The notes: generated by a model from the sequence alone, not told the origin. DNA of 64,000 bases from Sulfurihydrogenibium sp. YO3AOP1 (GCF_000020325.1 NC_010730.1:1571501-1635500); one strand, 5' to 3'. Numbered from the stretch's first letter, positions 8,286 through 18,276 are shown. Translations and numbers: made by a program.

Positions 8286-9580
8286 GAGACTTATCAATAA
8301 TTTTGTGTCTGGATTGAAAACTTTTTATTAAACAATTGTAAAATTTCATAAGAAGCTCCTTTAAAAGCAGGTATAGGTTTTTTCCATTTTCCATTCTTTA
8401 AATTATCTCTCTGTATAAGCAGATTTATCTCAAGAATGTCTACAGATTGAAAATATCCGCCTAAATTTATTCTTACTTTCTCTATCATGCTATTAACACT
8501 TTCAACTGGATTTGTTGTGTATATGTGCTTTCTTAGATTTTCTGGATATTTTAAAAAACATAAGTATCTCTCTTTGTTAGATTGAATATGTTTTATAAAG
8601 CTTGGATATTTAGATTTAAATCTACTACATAAATCATCTAATTTTTCTAATCCATCTTCATAATCTAAGCTGTTTTCTTTTATGTTTTTTAATTCTTTGT
8701 TAAATACTTGTGAATCTTCTTTATCCATCTGATTTCTAACGTTTCTTTGTAAATGGACTAAACATAGCTGATGGTCTGTATAAGGAAATAGTGTTTCTAT
8801 GGCTTTTGTTATCCCAGGAAAATCATCACTTACTATAAGCATTACCCTTTTTAGTCCTCTATCTATTAAATCATTGAATACTTTTATCCAGTCTGCTTTG
8901 TTTTCACTACTGAAAAATGTGTAAAATCCAAATATATCTTTATTTCCTTGTAAATCTATTCCAAGAACTACATAGACAGAAGCCTTTCTGATTTTGTTTT
9001 TCTCTTTTATATCACAGTGATATGCGTCTATATACAGTACAAATGCATCCGATGGAAGCTCTCTTGTTTTAAAATCATTAAGTCTTTCTATAAGCTCTTT
9101 TTTGATTTTATCCATATGTTGTTTTGAATAGTTTAAGCCTAAGCTTTTTAATGTAGAATCTATCTTGCTTTCTGAGTATCCATTGGATACCAAACTCATA
9201 AGAAGGTCTATATAATCTTCATCAACTCTTTTGTAAGGGTCAGGTAATATTTGTGGTCTAAATTTACCCTTTCTATCTCTTGGGACATTTATGTTAAGCT
9301 TGAAAGAACCAGTATTTAGGTTTCTTTCGTAGTATCCATTTGCTTTGTTATCTTCATCATTTTCAAGGAAGAAATTTCTTTCCTGATTCATGACCAGTTC
9401 TACAACAGATTCTAAAAGCTTTCTTATACCTATCTTTTCTTTGGTTGTTATACCGTTTGGGAAAAATTCTTTTACTAATTCCTCTGTGGATCTGTTTAAT
9501 ACTTTTTCAAAGTATTCTTTTTTATCCATTATCATTCCTCCTTATAAATTTAATTTAGACACAACATTATTTTAACTCCC
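8286..9580 (-). mobile_element. IS256-family insertion sequence, copy 2 (intact, in acs)
   Basis: 1295 bp flanked by the 8-bp direct repeat TTACGGTG (8278-8285 and 9581-9588), the duplication length typical of the family. Imperfect terminal inverted repeats of about 25 bp end in GAGACTTATC and GGGAGTTAAA. It is inserted antisense to acs. The clean duplication and near-identity to copy 1 point to recent movement. Confidence 0.95.
8294..9529 (-). CDS. IS256-family (mutator-type) DDE transposase
   Basis: 411 aa, full length for the family. DDE residues: Asp168 in LYIDAYHCD, Asp235 in VSDDFPGI and Glu343 in NPVESVNSM, with the C-terminal helical insertion between the last two. It cuts and joins the ends of its own element. 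Two ATGs lie close together; the second is chosen because it sits 7 nt after AAGGAGG, as in copy 1, while the first would be one base from it. Confidence 0.95.
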   Translation of the reverse strand: MDKKEYFEKVLNRSTEELVKEFFPNGITTKEKIGIRKLLESVVELVMNQERNFFLENDEDNKANGYYERNLNTGSFKLNINVPRDRKGKFRPQILPDPYKRVDEDYIDLLMSLVSNGYSESKIDSTLKSLGLNYSKQHMDKIKKELIERLNDFKTRELPSDAFVLYIDAYHCDIKEKNKIRKASVYVVLGIDLQGNKDIFGFYTFFSSENKADWIKVFNDLIDRGLKRVMLIVSDDFPGITKAIETLFPYTDHQLCLVHLQRNVRNQMDKEDSQVFNKELKNIKENSLDYEDGLEKLDDLCSRFKSKYPSFIKHIQSNKERYLCFLKYPENLRKHIYTTNPVESVNSMIEKVRINLGGYFQSVDILEINLLIQRDNLKNGKWKKPIPAFKGASYEILQLFNKKFSIQTQNY

Positions 9581-9588
9581 TTACGGTG

Positions 9589-11144
9589 AACTTTTAGATT
9601 TAGTTAGCAGACTTGCAAATGGATTAAAATCTCTTGGAATTAAAAAAGGTGATAGGGTTTCTATCTACATGCCTAACACTGTTGAAGCTGCAATAGCAAT
9701 GCTTGCTTGTGCAAGAATCGGAGCTATACATAGCGTAGTTTTTGCAGGATTTAGCGAAGGAGCTTTAAAAATCAGAATAGATGATGCTAAGGCTAAGGCT
9801 ATAATTACTGCAACTTATACAAAAAGAAGGGGTAAAAAAATACCATTATTTCCAACAGTAAAAGAAGCAATTAAAGATTTAGATTTTGTAGAAAAAATAA
9901 TACTTTTGGACAGAGATAACGAGCTTTCGGACGAGTATGAAGAGCATAACGTATTAGATTTTTACAAGCTTATCAAAAATTCATCTAAAGATTGTCCGCC
10001 TGAGATTCAAGATGCAGAAGACCCATTATTCATACTTTATACATCAGGAACAACTGGAAAGCCAAAAGGCGTTCTTCATACAACTGGCGGATACATGGTT
10101 AATACATATATGACTTCAAAATATGTTTTTGACTTAAAAGAGAACTATATTTACTGGTGTACGGCAGACGTAGGTTGGATTACTGGTCATAGCTACATTG
10201 TTTATGGACCTTTGGCTAACGGTGTTACTTCGATTATGATGGAAGGCGTGCCGGTGTATCCACATCCGGGTATTTGGTGGGAGTATGTAGAAAAGTATGG
10301 CGTTAACGTGTTCTACACAGCACCAACTGCCATAAGAATGTTAATGAGATTTGGAGATGAGATACCGGCTAAGTATGATTTGTCAACACTGAAGGTTTTA
10401 GGTTCTGTTGGTGAACCAATAAATCCAGAGGCTTGGCTATGGTACTACAAAAACATAGGAAGAGGAAAAGCGGTAATCGTTGATACATGGTGGCAAACCG
10501 AAACAGGAGCTCATATGATTACAACAGTTCCAAGCTATCCTGCAAAACCGGGTAAAGCTGGTAAACCAATGTTTGGAATTGAAGTTGCAGTAGTAAATAA
10601 GCAAGGAAATCCAATGCCACCAAATCAAGTTGGTCATTTGGTAATCAAAAACCCATGGCCTTCTATGCTTAGAACTTGCTGGGGGGAGCCAGAAAGATAT
10701 GAAAAATACTGGAATGAAATACCCGGCTACTATTCAGCAGGAGACTTAGCTGCAATAGACGAAGAAGGTTATGTGATGGTTGTTGGTAGAGCTGATGATG
10801 TTTTGAGCGTAGCAGGACACAGAATCGGTACTGCAGAAGTTGAGTCAGCTATTGTAGAAAACCATGCAGTAGCAGAAGCAGCTGTAATTGGTAAGCCAAA
10901 TGAAATCAAAGGTGAATCTATCAAAGCGTTTGTAATCTTAAAAGAAGGATATGAGCCTTCAGAAGAGTTAAAAGAAAGAATTAAAGACACTGTAAGAGAT
11001 GTTCTTGGACCAATAGCTGTTCCTGATGAGATTGAGTTTGTTGATAAATTACCAAAAACAAGAAGCGGAAAAATAATGAGAAGATTGTTAAAAGCAAGAG
11101 AACTTGGCTTAGAAATTGGCGATACTTCAACATTAGAAGAATAA
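9589..11144 (+). pseudogene. acs: Acetyl-CoA synthetase, 3' fragment (catalytic part)
   Basis: The remaining 518 codons of acs. The adenylate-forming motif YTSGTTGKPKGV, the DTWWQTETG motif and the C-terminal PKTRSGKIMRR, whose Lys is the acetylation-controlled catalytic residue, are intact. Acs makes acetyl-CoA from acetate, ATP and CoA. Separated from its start by the IS, it has no obvious ribosome site, so it is presumably inactive; an internal ATG at 9669 would lack part of the N-terminal domain. Downstream genes for porin and acetate permease suggest an acetate-use cluster. Confidence 0.93.
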
Positions 11145-11158
11145 GATTTTTCTGAATG

Positions 11159-11188
11159 CCCTCCTTCTTCTGAAAGGAGGGTTTTTTT
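11159..11188 (+). terminator. Intrinsic terminator after acs
   Basis: Stem CCCTCCTT/AAGGAGGG (11159-11166 and 11174-11181) with a 7-nt loop, followed by seven T. Confidence 0.9.
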
Positions 11189-11207
11189 ATTGATTTTTAA
11201 AACAAAG

Positions 11208-11248
11208 TATAACGATGTTATAAAGAAAGTATTAAAACAGTGTTTTAA
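11208..11248 (+). promoter_or_regulatory. Palindromic operator candidates before the porin gene
   Basis: A perfect palindrome TATAACgatGTTATA (11208-11222) and a 17-bp palindrome TTAAAACAGTGTTTTAA (11232-11248). The second contains the AAACAnTGTTT core also found upstream of acs. It lies 26 nt before the porin start codon, where a repressor could block transcription. Confidence 0.45.
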
Positions 11249-11274
11249 ATAAAAATTTTTTAAAGGAGGTTAAC

Positions 11275-12645
11275 ATGAAAAAAACACTTTTAGCAGCAGC
11301 ATTGCTATCAGTTACAGTAAGCCAATCTATGGCAGCTAATGACCTTGAATCCGCATTCAAAGAATCAAAGGTCATGGGGCAGCTTAGGGCTTTCTACATT
11401 GACAGAGATTATGATGTTGTAAACAGTAAAAATGATAGGTCAGCTTTTGCAATTGGTGGAAAGTTTGGCTTTGAGACTGCAGCAGTAAATGGCTTAAAAT
11501 TTGGAATCATGGCTTACACTACAAACGGAATCAACACAAATCGTGAAAGTTGGCGAAATAATCCACCGTATAACGGAAACCCTCATATGGACCCATCTTT
11601 ATTTGGAAAAGATAGAAAAAGCGTAACTTATATCGGTCAGTTGTATTTAGATTACAAATATCAAAACACAGCTGTTAAGATAGGAAGACAAGAGATTAAC
11701 ACTCCAATGGCTGGCATGGACGATGCAAGAATGCTTCCAAACCTTTTTGAAGGTGCATTAATCACAAATAAAGATATTCCAAAAACAACCATCATAGCAG
11801 GACACTTTTGGAATATGGCATATGGAACATTTGCAAACGCTTATTCTGCTTGTTCTAATTTAGGTTTACAATCAGGTTATGGTTGCGGTGGATATACTAC
11901 TCCTAATCAGGGCTTAGCTAAATATGACACAGGAAATTTCTTAAACATGGGTAAACAAGCTATTGGAAAAGCAAACGCCGGTGTTTCTGTGATTGCTGCA
12001 ATCTATGAAGGGATACCAAACTTAAAGCTTCAAGCTTGGGACTACTACGCATGGGATATGCTTAACATTTTATACTTACAAGGTGATTATACGTTAAAAC
12101 TATCTGATGTAAAAACTACATTGTCAGCTCAGTATATCAACGAAACAAACGTTGGAAACAACATTAAAAATATATTTGGAAAAGAAGTTGGGGCGAATTT
12201 ATTTGGTGCTAAGGTAAACTTTAATGTTCCAGTACCTGTAGTTGAAAACTTTAATCTTTATGCGGCATACTCTCAAACCGGAAAAGATGAAGGAAAACTT
12301 TTAAACGGTGGATTAATCACTCCATGGGGCGGAACACCGGGATTTGTACAAGGTACTGTTACAAGACTTGGTTATGTAGCCGATACATCTGCATGGAAAG
12401 TTGGAACATCTTTTGACATAATCAAAGGATTAAACTTACATCTTGCATACTCGTATTTCAATGTAGGAAGTAAAGCTCAGTATTACAATAGAACCCACGA
12501 TGCTTCAGAAACAAACTGGGACTTAACATGGAAATGTAGATTAATTAAAAACCTTGAATTAAAGGCAAGAGGAATTTACACATGGAACTTTGTACCGGGT
12601 CAAAACTTTACAGAATACAGACTTATCGCAAATTATAATTTCTAA
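11275..12645 (+). CDS. Outer-membrane porin (OprD-like)
   Basis: 456 aa. A signal peptide of about 20 residues (MKKTLLAAALLSVTVSQSMA) is followed by a beta-barrel pattern of alternating aromatic strands ending in the C-terminal Phe (LIANYNF) expected of BAM substrates. The QLRAFYIDRDYD start and GLKFGIMAYTTNGI resemble OprD-family porins of Campylobacterota. It probably lets small organic acids such as acetate through the outer membrane, given acs before it and actP after it. An AAAGGAGGT site precedes the ATG. It likely forms a transcript with the DUF485 and ActP genes (24-nt gap, no terminator). Confidence 0.8.
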   Translation: MKKTLLAAALLSVTVSQSMAANDLESAFKESKVMGQLRAFYIDRDYDVVNSKNDRSAFAIGGKFGFETAAVNGLKFGIMAYTTNGINTNRESWRNNPPYNGNPHMDPSLFGKDRKSVTYIGQLYLDYKYQNTAVKIGRQEINTPMAGMDDARMLPNLFEGALITNKDIPKTTIIAGHFWNMAYGTFANAYSACSNLGLQSGYGCGGYTTPNQGLAKYDTGNFLNMGKQAIGKANAGVSVIAAIYEGIPNLKLQAWDYYAWDMLNILYLQGDYTLKLSDVKTTLSAQYINETNVGNNIKNIFGKEVGANLFGAKVNFNVPVPVVENFNLYAAYSQTGKDEGKLLNGGLITPWGGTPGFVQGTVTRLGYVADTSAWKVGTSFDIIKGLNLHLAYSYFNVGSKAQYYNRTHDASETNWDLTWKCRLIKNLELKARGIYTWNFVPGQNFTEYRLIANYNF

Positions 12646-12669
12646 TAATTTAAAAAGGGAGGTAAGGCT

Positions 12670-12984
12670 ATGAACAAAACATTGATTGAAAAAATCAAAA
12701 ATGCCCCAGATTTTCAAAAGCTTGTAAAGGAAAGAACAAGGATAATGATTATCCTAACATTGGTTGAGCTTGTAGTTTACTTTGGTTTTATCTTGTTGGT
12801 TGCATTTAACAAAGAGTTTTTAGCTCAAAAACTTGGAGAAGGTGTAACAACTATCGGCATTCCAATAGGAATTGGTGTGATCGTAATCTCATTTCTTTTA
12901 ACAGGTATCTATGTTTATATAGCTAACAAAGATTTTGATGAATTAACAGAAAAAATAAAGCAAAAGTATGCAAGGGAGGTGTAA
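12670..12984 (+). CDS. DUF485 membrane protein (YjcH-like)
   Basis: 104 aa with two transmembrane helices (about 28-50 and 57-82). The DUF485 signature includes F-x-x-L-V-x-x-R near residues 14-22 (FQKLVKERTR). In many bacteria this small protein precedes the acetate permease ActP, as here (3-nt gap), and is taken as an accessory subunit. A strong GGGAGGT site is present. Confidence 0.9.
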   Translation: MNKTLIEKIKNAPDFQKLVKERTRIMIILTLVELVVYFGFILLVAFNKEFLAQKLGEGVTTIGIPIGIGVIVISFLLTGIYVYIANKDFDELTEKIKQKYAREV

Positions 12985-12987
12985 GCT

Positions 12988-14721
12988 ATGACTAAAAGGA
13001 GTTTAATGTTTTATCTACTAAGTATAGTTGTTGTAGGATTTGCCTTTGCAGCCGGCGGAGTGGAAGGACCGGTTCAAAAGCAAGCTGTAAACCCACTTGC
13101 AATAACGATGTTTATAATCTTTGTTGCTGCAACGCTTGGAATTACATATTGGGCTGCAAAAAGAACAAAAACAGCTAAGGATTTCTACACAGCAGGCGGT
13201 GGAATTACAGGATTTCAAAATGGTTTAGCAATAGCTGGTGATTACATGTCTGCTGCATCTTTCCTTGGAATTGCTGGACTTGTTTATACATCCGGATATG
13301 ATGGATTGCTTTACTCTATTGGTTTCTTGGTTGGTTGGCCTATTGTTATGTTCTTACTTTCTGAGCCACTTAGAAATCTTGGAAAGTATACCTTTGCAGA
13401 CGTAACATCTTTTAGACTTGAACAAAGAAGAATAAGAATTCTTGCTGCAATTGGTTCTCTGTCTGTTGTAACATTCTATCTTATCGCACAAATGGTTGGT
13501 GCTGGTAAGCTTATACAGTTGTTATTTGGTTTACCTTACTCAACGGCTGTTATAGTTGTTGGTTCATTAATGATAATCTACGTTGCGTTTGGTGGAATGC
13601 TTGCAACAACTTGGATTCAGATTATAAAAGCTATCTTACTACTTGGTGGTGCTTCATTTATGGCGTTTATGGTACTACTTCATTTTGGATTTAGTTTTGA
13701 AAATCTCTTCCAAACAGCCGTGTCTGTTCACTCAAAAGGTGAAAAGATAATGGCTCCCGGTGGTCTTGTTTCTGACCCATTAAACGCTATCTCTCTTGGA
13801 CTTGCTTTAATGTTTGGAACAGCTGGATTACCACACATCTTAATGAGATTCTTTACAGTTCCTAACGCAAAAGAAGCAAGAAAATCAGTATTCTTTGCAA
13901 CAGGATTTATTGGATACTTCTACATCTTAACGTTCATAATTGGATTTGGTGCTATTGCTTTATTCATTCAACATCCAGAATACTTCCAAAATGCTAAACA
14001 AATCGTTGTTGATGGAATTACTAAAATAGTTGATGCTAACGATCCTACTAAAAACTTGATCGGTGATAAAAAGGCTCTTATTGGCGGAGAAAATATGACA
14101 GCTATTCACTTAGCTGAAGCTGTTGGCGGACCTGCGTTTATGGGATTCATCTCTGCGGTTGCTTTTGCTACAATCCTTGCAGTAGTATCCGGTTTAACAC
14201 TTGCCGGAGCTTCTACTGTATCCCACGACCTTTACGCTAACGTTTTTGCAGAAGAAAAAGATGAACAAAAAGAAGTTAAAGTTTCCAAAATAGCTACAAT
14301 TATCATTGGTATCTTTGCAATCGTTCTTGGAATTGTTTTTGAAAAACAAAACGTTGCGTTTATGGTTGGTTTAGCTTTTGCAATTGCCGCATCTGTTAAC
14401 TTCCCAATTCTTATCTTATCTATCTATTGGAGAAATTTAACAACAACGGGTGCATTCTGGGGCGGACTTGCCGGCTTAGTTGTAGCTCTTGTTTTAATCG
14501 TTATCTCTCCGACAGTTTGGGTTGATGTACTCAAAAATCCAGAACCAATCATAAAACTCAAAAACCCGGCTATCTTCTCAATGCTAACTACTTTTGTATT
14601 AACAATACTTATCTCTAAGCTTGACAACAGCCAAAGAGCAAAAGAAGACAGAGAAGGATTTGAACCACAATATATTAGAACTCAAACAGGTATAGGCGCA
14701 GAAGGTGCTGTACATCATTAA
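12988..14721 (+). CDS. actP: Acetate/cation symporter (SSS family)
   Basis: 577 aa. A sodium:solute symporter with about 13 hydrophobic segments after an N-terminal signal-like helix. The family pattern [16 protein letters not shown] (about 53-68) and [19 protein letters not shown] (about 76-94) is typical of ActP. It imports acetate and similar short monocarboxylates with a cation across the inner membrane. It follows DUF485 closely and sits in the acs cluster. The large loop at about 325-365 is a normal ActP feature. Confidence 0.92.
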   Translation: MTKRSLMFYLLSIVVVGFAFAAGGVEGPVQKQAVNPLAITMFIIFVAATLGITYWAAKRTKTAKDFYTAGGGITGFQNGLAIAGDYMSAASFLGIAGLVYTSGYDGLLYSIGFLVGWPIVMFLLSEPLRNLGKYTFADVTSFRLEQRRIRILAAIGSLSVVTFYLIAQMVGAGKLIQLLFGLPYSTAVIVVGSLMIIYVAFGGMLATTWIQIIKAILLLGGASFMAFMVLLHFGFSFENLFQTAVSVHSKGEKIMAPGGLVSDPLNAISLGLALMFGTAGLPHILMRFFTVPNAKEARKSVFFATGFIGYFYILTFIIGFGAIALFIQHPEYFQNAKQIVVDGITKIVDANDPTKNLIGDKKALIGGENMTAIHLAEAVGGPAFMGFISAVAFATILAVVSGLTLAGASTVSHDLYANVFAEEKDEQKEVKVSKIATIIIGIFAIVLGIVFEKQNVAFMVGLAFAIAASVNFPILILSIYWRNLTTTGAFWGGLAGLVVALVLIVISPTVWVDVLKNPEPIIKLKNPAIFSMLTTFVLTILISKLDNSQRAKEDREGFEPQYIRTQTGIGAEGAVHH

Positions 14722-14732
14722 TTAATTTTTAT

Positions 14733-14756
14733 GGTGGGCTTATCTGCCCACCTTTT
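14733..14756 (+). terminator. Terminator-like hairpin after actP
   Basis: GGTGGGC/GCCCACC (14733-14739 and 14746-14752) with a 6-nt loop and four T. The short T tract suggests partial termination, leaving some read-through into the regulator gene. Confidence 0.65.
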
Positions 14757-14774
14757 ACCGAAAGGAGTAAAATA

Positions 14775-16577
14775 ATGAGCATCGTTGATATAGAGCTTTA
14801 TCTAAAACAAATTTATCCATTTGAACTTCTAACCAATCAAGAGCTATCAGAGATTGTAAATAACTTAGTCATTGAATATTACAAAAAAGGTCAAAAAATA
14901 GAAGATGTTGATAATTATCTTTATGTTGTTTTGAAAGGAGTAGTTGTTGAAAAAGATAGTCTTGGCAATGAAGTAGGTTACTTTGGTCAAGGAAGTTTTT
15001 TTGATGTCAGCAGAGTGATTAACGGGTCTGAAAACATTTTTGAAGCCTTTGAAGAGAGTATTTTATACAAGATAGACAAAAAGATAATCTTAAAGCTTGT
15101 TAACGAAAATGAAAGATTTTGTGAGTACTTTAAAAAGTCTACAAAAGAAAAGCTTTCTTCAATAGCTTCAGAAAATCCGTACTTCTTTTTGAAAGTAAAA
15201 GAGATAGAACTCCAACAGCCGGTTATAGTATCAAAAGATACAACTATCTATGACGCAGTCAAAGAAATGACAGAAAAAGGAGCTTATTCGGTTATCGTTG
15301 ATTTTGGAAATGGTGAATATGGAATCATCACAGACTCAGACATAAGAAAAAAAATTATACTTCAAAATATAAGTACTTCTGAAAACGTTGAAAAAATAGC
15401 TACAAAGGGACTCATTACAATAAATGCAGATTCATTTTTATTTGATGCAATATTTTTGATGATTAAACATAACATTAAAAGAGTTGTTGTCGAAGAAAAC
15501 GGTAAGATTATAGGCATTTTAAACGAAGTTGACTTACTGTCTTTATACTCTAATCAGCCACAGTTTTTAGCTTTGAGAGTTGAAAGAGCAAAATCAATCA
15601 AAGATTTAAAAATCCTTTCAGATTCCATTGCAAGAACTGTAAAGATTCTTCACAAAGAAGGAATAAGAACAAGACATATTATGAAAATCGTTTCAGAGAT
15701 TAACACAAGGATATTTAAAAAAGCATTTTTACTTACAGCACCGGTAGAGCTTTTAAACCATTCAAGCCTTATCGTTATGGGAAGCGAAGGAAGAGAAGAG
15801 CAGATTTTAAAAACAGACCAAGACAACGGCTTAATCCTTGAAGATGGCTATCAAAATCCAAATTTAGAAGCTATTTCGCAAAACTTTATAGAAGCACTAA
15901 AAGAGCTTGGCTATCCAGAGTGTAAAGGAAATGTAATGATTACAAATCCATATTGGAGAAAATCTATAAGTGAGTTTAAAAACTCTATTATTGATTATAT
16001 AAATCATATCACACCGGAAAATATGCTAAACTTAGCCATTCTTATAGATGCTAAACATATCATCGGAAGAGAAGACCTTTATAATGAGTTTATAGACTTT
16101 ATGTTTTCAAAAATTTCAGATAATAAAACGTTTTTATCATACTTTGCACTTCCTACCATTCAGTTTAAAACACCACTGACATTTTTTGGCACTTTTGAAA
16201 CAGAAAAGGGTGAACATAAAGGAGAATTAGACATAAAAAAAGGTGGTATCTTTCCAATCGTTCATGGCATAAGGTCATTAGCAGTTGAAAACAAAATAAG
16301 AGAGACTAATACATTTGAAAGAATAAAAAGACTGTCAGAAGTAGGCATTTTTAACAGAGAGTTTGCATCAGAGCTTATAGAAGCATTAGAATTTTTCCTT
16401 ACTTTAAGACTGAGAGAGAGACTAAGAAAGATGGAGATGGGCAAACAGCCGGATGATTATATTAACATCAACTTACTTTCAAATTTTGAGAAAGACCTTC
16501 TAAAAGACGCCTTTAAAATCGTAAACAAATTTAAAGATTTAATCATCAATCATTTTAAACTAAACTACATATCATGA
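14775..16577 (+). CDS. cNMP-binding / CBS / DUF294 nucleotidyltransferase-like regulator
   Basis: 600 aa. Order: cyclic-nucleotide-binding-like fold (1-135), CBS pair (about 148-265) and a DUF294 nucleotidyltransferase domain with G335-SEGREEQ followed by TDQDNGLI, as in the uridylyltransferase part of GlnD. A helical C-terminal domain (about 450-600) completes it. Proteins of this build often neighbour actP and a DnaQ-like exonuclease, as here, and are thought to sense nucleotides and modify a partner; the target is unknown. The stop overlaps the next start (ATGA), so the exonuclease is translationally coupled. Confidence 0.85.
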   Translation: MSIVDIELYLKQIYPFELLTNQELSEIVNNLVIEYYKKGQKIEDVDNYLYVVLKGVVVEKDSLGNEVGYFGQGSFFDVSRVINGSENIFEAFEESILYKIDKKIILKLVNENERFCEYFKKSTKEKLSSIASENPYFFLKVKEIELQQPVIVSKDTTIYDAVKEMTEKGAYSVIVDFGNGEYGIITDSDIRKKIILQNISTSENVEKIATKGLITINADSFLFDAIFLMIKHNIKRVVVEENGKIIGILNEVDLLSLYSNQPQFLALRVERAKSIKDLKILSDSIARTVKILHKEGIRTRHIMKIVSEINTRIFKKAFLLTAPVELLNHSSLIVMGSEGREEQILKTDQDNGLILEDGYQNPNLEAISQNFIEALKELGYPECKGNVMITNPYWRKSISEFKNSIIDYINHITPENMLNLAILIDAKHIIGREDLYNEFIDFMFSKISDNKTFLSYFALPTIQFKTPLTFFGTFETEKGEHKGELDIKKGGIFPIVHGIRSLAVENKIRETNTFERIKRLSEVGIFNREFASELIEALEFFLTLRLRERLRKMEMGKQPDDYININLLSNFEKDLLKDAFKIVNKFKDLIINHFKLNYIS

Positions 16578-17185
16578 ATAGCATATTAGAAAGATTAAGT
16601 TTTTACTATAAGAAAAAACGATTAAAAAATCCAAAATACAGCTTTCTGTTTGAAGAGCCACCGGAAAATGAGTATGTAGCATTTGATACAGAAACTACAG
16701 GTTTAAATCCAAAAGTTGATGATATTTTGTCAATCGCAGCAGTAAAGATAAAAGATAATAAAATACTATTAAATGAAAGGTTTAACGTAATTGTTAAACC
16801 GGATAGAGAGATTAACGAAGATGTCATTAAAATTCACGGACTTAGAAAAAAAGACCTTGAATCCGGTATACCAATAGAAGAAGCAGTTGATAGATTTGTA
16901 CATTTTATAGGAAGCAGACCACTTGTAGGTTATTACTTAGAGTTTGACGTTGCAATGATAAACAAATATTTTAAAAAACTCTCCGGAACAACATTGCCAA
17001 ACAAACAGATAGAAGTATCAGCACTTTATTACGATTACAAAATCGGCTTAATTCCACAGGGATTTGTTGATTTAAGATTTGATTCTATCCTCAAAGATTT
17101 AGACATACCTACCTTTGGAAAACATGATGCTTTAAACGATGCCATCATGACAGCACTGATTTTTTTAAAGTTAAAAAATAAATAA
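16574..17185 (+). CDS. DnaQ-like 3'-5' exonuclease (DEDDh)
   Basis: 203 aa. DEDDh exonuclease: Asp38-x-Glu40 in FDTETTG, a second Asp in GYYLEFDVAM, and the His-x4-Asp end motif HDALND. It is related to the proofreading subunit of DNA polymerase III, but an N-terminal extension and its place in an actP operon mark it as the accessory type rather than the replicative epsilon subunit. It probably removes 3' nucleotides from nucleic acid or degrades small nucleotides. The start overlaps the upstream stop. Confidence 0.85.
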   Translation: MNSILERLSFYYKKKRLKNPKYSFLFEEPPENEYVAFDTETTGLNPKVDDILSIAAVKIKDNKILLNERFNVIVKPDREINEDVIKIHGLRKKDLESGIPIEEAVDRFVHFIGSRPLVGYYLEFDVAMINKYFKKLSGTTLPNKQIEVSALYYDYKIGLIPQGFVDLRFDSILKDLDIPTFGKHDALNDAIMTALIFLKLKNK

Positions 17186-17200
17186 ATAGAGGTGTGTCTT

Positions 17201-17581
17201 ATGAAAGAAGTTAAACTTCCTTTTTTAGAACATATAGGGGCTGTTATTGAAGATTTAGACCAAGGAATAGCAGTATTAAGTATAGATATTAAAGATTACC
17301 ATTTACAACATCTTGGATACGTTCATGGTGGAGTTATATCCAGTTTAGCAGATAACACAGGATGGTATGCAGTAATTTCAAATTTACCGGAGAATAAAAC
17401 TTCTGTAACAATTGAGATAAAAATTAACTATCTAAAACCGGCAAAGGAAGGAAAATTAAAAGCGATAGGAAGAGTCTTAAAATTAGGTAAAAGTGTAGCC
17501 TTTGCAACGGTAGAACTGTATTCAAACAATGACCTTGTAGCCTATGCAACAGGAACCTATGCTATATTAACGATGGAATAA
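17201..17581 (+). CDS. PaaI-type hotdog thioesterase
   Basis: 126 aa from the chosen ATG, which follows AGAGGTG by 6 nt; a GTG three codons earlier would overlap that site. The hotdog active-site helix carries HGGVISSLAD (42-51), in which Asp51 is the catalytic acid of the 4HBT/PaaI group. Enzymes of this type hydrolyse small acyl- or aryl-CoA esters. As last gene of the acetate cluster it may recycle CoA from dead-end thioesters; the substrate is not known. Confidence 0.8.
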   Translation: MKEVKLPFLEHIGAVIEDLDQGIAVLSIDIKDYHLQHLGYVHGGVISSLADNTGWYAVISNLPENKTSVTIEIKINYLKPAKEGKLKAIGRVLKLGKSVAFATVELYSNNDLVAYATGTYAILTME

Positions 17582-17779
17582 GTTGAAAAACTTTGACTTC
17601 GACATTGATTTTTAACCTCTATAAATCTTGGATAGGCTTTCTATTTTAATTTCTTTTCTGCTAAGTCAGAGTTGGATTGCATTTCATATTTTCTTTATGT
17701 CTTTTACTTTTGCTGATTTACTCCGAGTTAAAATCTTACTTACATTTTATTTAGCATAGCTTAACATCACACAAATCAG

Positions 17780-17875
17780 CTTTATATGTTTTTACATTTT
17801 AGCTTCCATAAATTTTACTATTGCTACTTTATAACCATTTATATCCATCTTCTTCCATAATCCAATAGCGAAGTT
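17780..17875 (-). pseudogene. Possible decayed IS110-family recombinase fragment
   Basis: Read on the minus strand, one frame gives GYKVAIV followed by KFMEAKM, and a shifted frame gives KADLCD. These match the order of NVAVI, KFMEAKM and KTDKADS in the intact recombinase. Stops and frameshifts interrupt it. It lies in the gap 17582-17988, which otherwise holds only AT-rich sequence and the HU promoter. Confidence 0.4.
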
Positions 17876-17928
17876 AAGGACTTATAATTTTTTGAATTTT
17901 CCCAAACTGGTATAACTTGTACAAACTC

Positions 17929-17958
17929 TTGACAAACCAATTATAATATTGGTAAACT
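17929..17958 (+). promoter_or_regulatory. Promoter of the HU gene with internal inverted repeat
   Basis: -35 TTGACA (17929-17934), 18-bp spacer, -10 TAAACT (17953-17958). The spacer contains the inverted repeat CCAAT...ATTGG (17937-17952), a possible operator. Confidence 0.55.
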
Positions 17959-17988
17959 TAGATATCATTATTTATAGGAGGTATAGAT

Positions 17989-18267
17989 ATGACAAAGTCA
18001 GAGCTCATCGCAAAGGTGGCGGAGAAAGCGGGGTTAAAAAAATCAGAGGCTGAAAGAGCGGTTAATGTTGCTATCGAGGCATTAGTAGAAGCTCTTTCAA
18101 AAGGTGAAAGAACAGCTATTCCTGGTCTTGGCGTTTTTAATGTAAAAGAAAGAAAAGCAAGAAAAGGAAGAAACCCAAGAACTGGTAAAGAAATCAAAAT
18201 TCCAAAAAGAAAAGTTGTTGCATTTACAGCTGCAAAATCTTTGAAAGAGGCAGTAAACAAGAAATAA
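17989..18267 (+). CDS. HU-family DNA-binding protein
   Basis: 92 aa, full length. The HU/IHF signature is complete: MTKSELIAKVAEKAG at the start, PGLGVFNVKERKARKGRNP in the beta arm with the intercalating Pro, and a basic C-terminus. It binds and bends DNA and compacts the nucleoid. Its own promoter, a strong AGGAGGT site and a strong terminator make it a single-gene unit. Confidence 0.95.
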   Translation: MTKSELIAKVAEKAGLKKSEAERAVNVAIEALVEALSKGERTAIPGLGVFNVKERKARKGRNPRTGKEIKIPKRKVVAFTAAKSLKEAVNKK

Positions 18268-18276
18268 TATTTATAT

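Noticed and set aside
9669-11144. Functional short acetyl-CoA synthetase from the internal ATG
   Set aside because: It would lack the N-terminal part of the adenylation domain and has no ribosome site; the frame is continuous with the 5' fragment across the IS.
17942-17947. TATAAT as -10 box of the HU gene
   Set aside because: Only 7 bp from the TTGACA box; TAAACT at 17953 has proper spacing.
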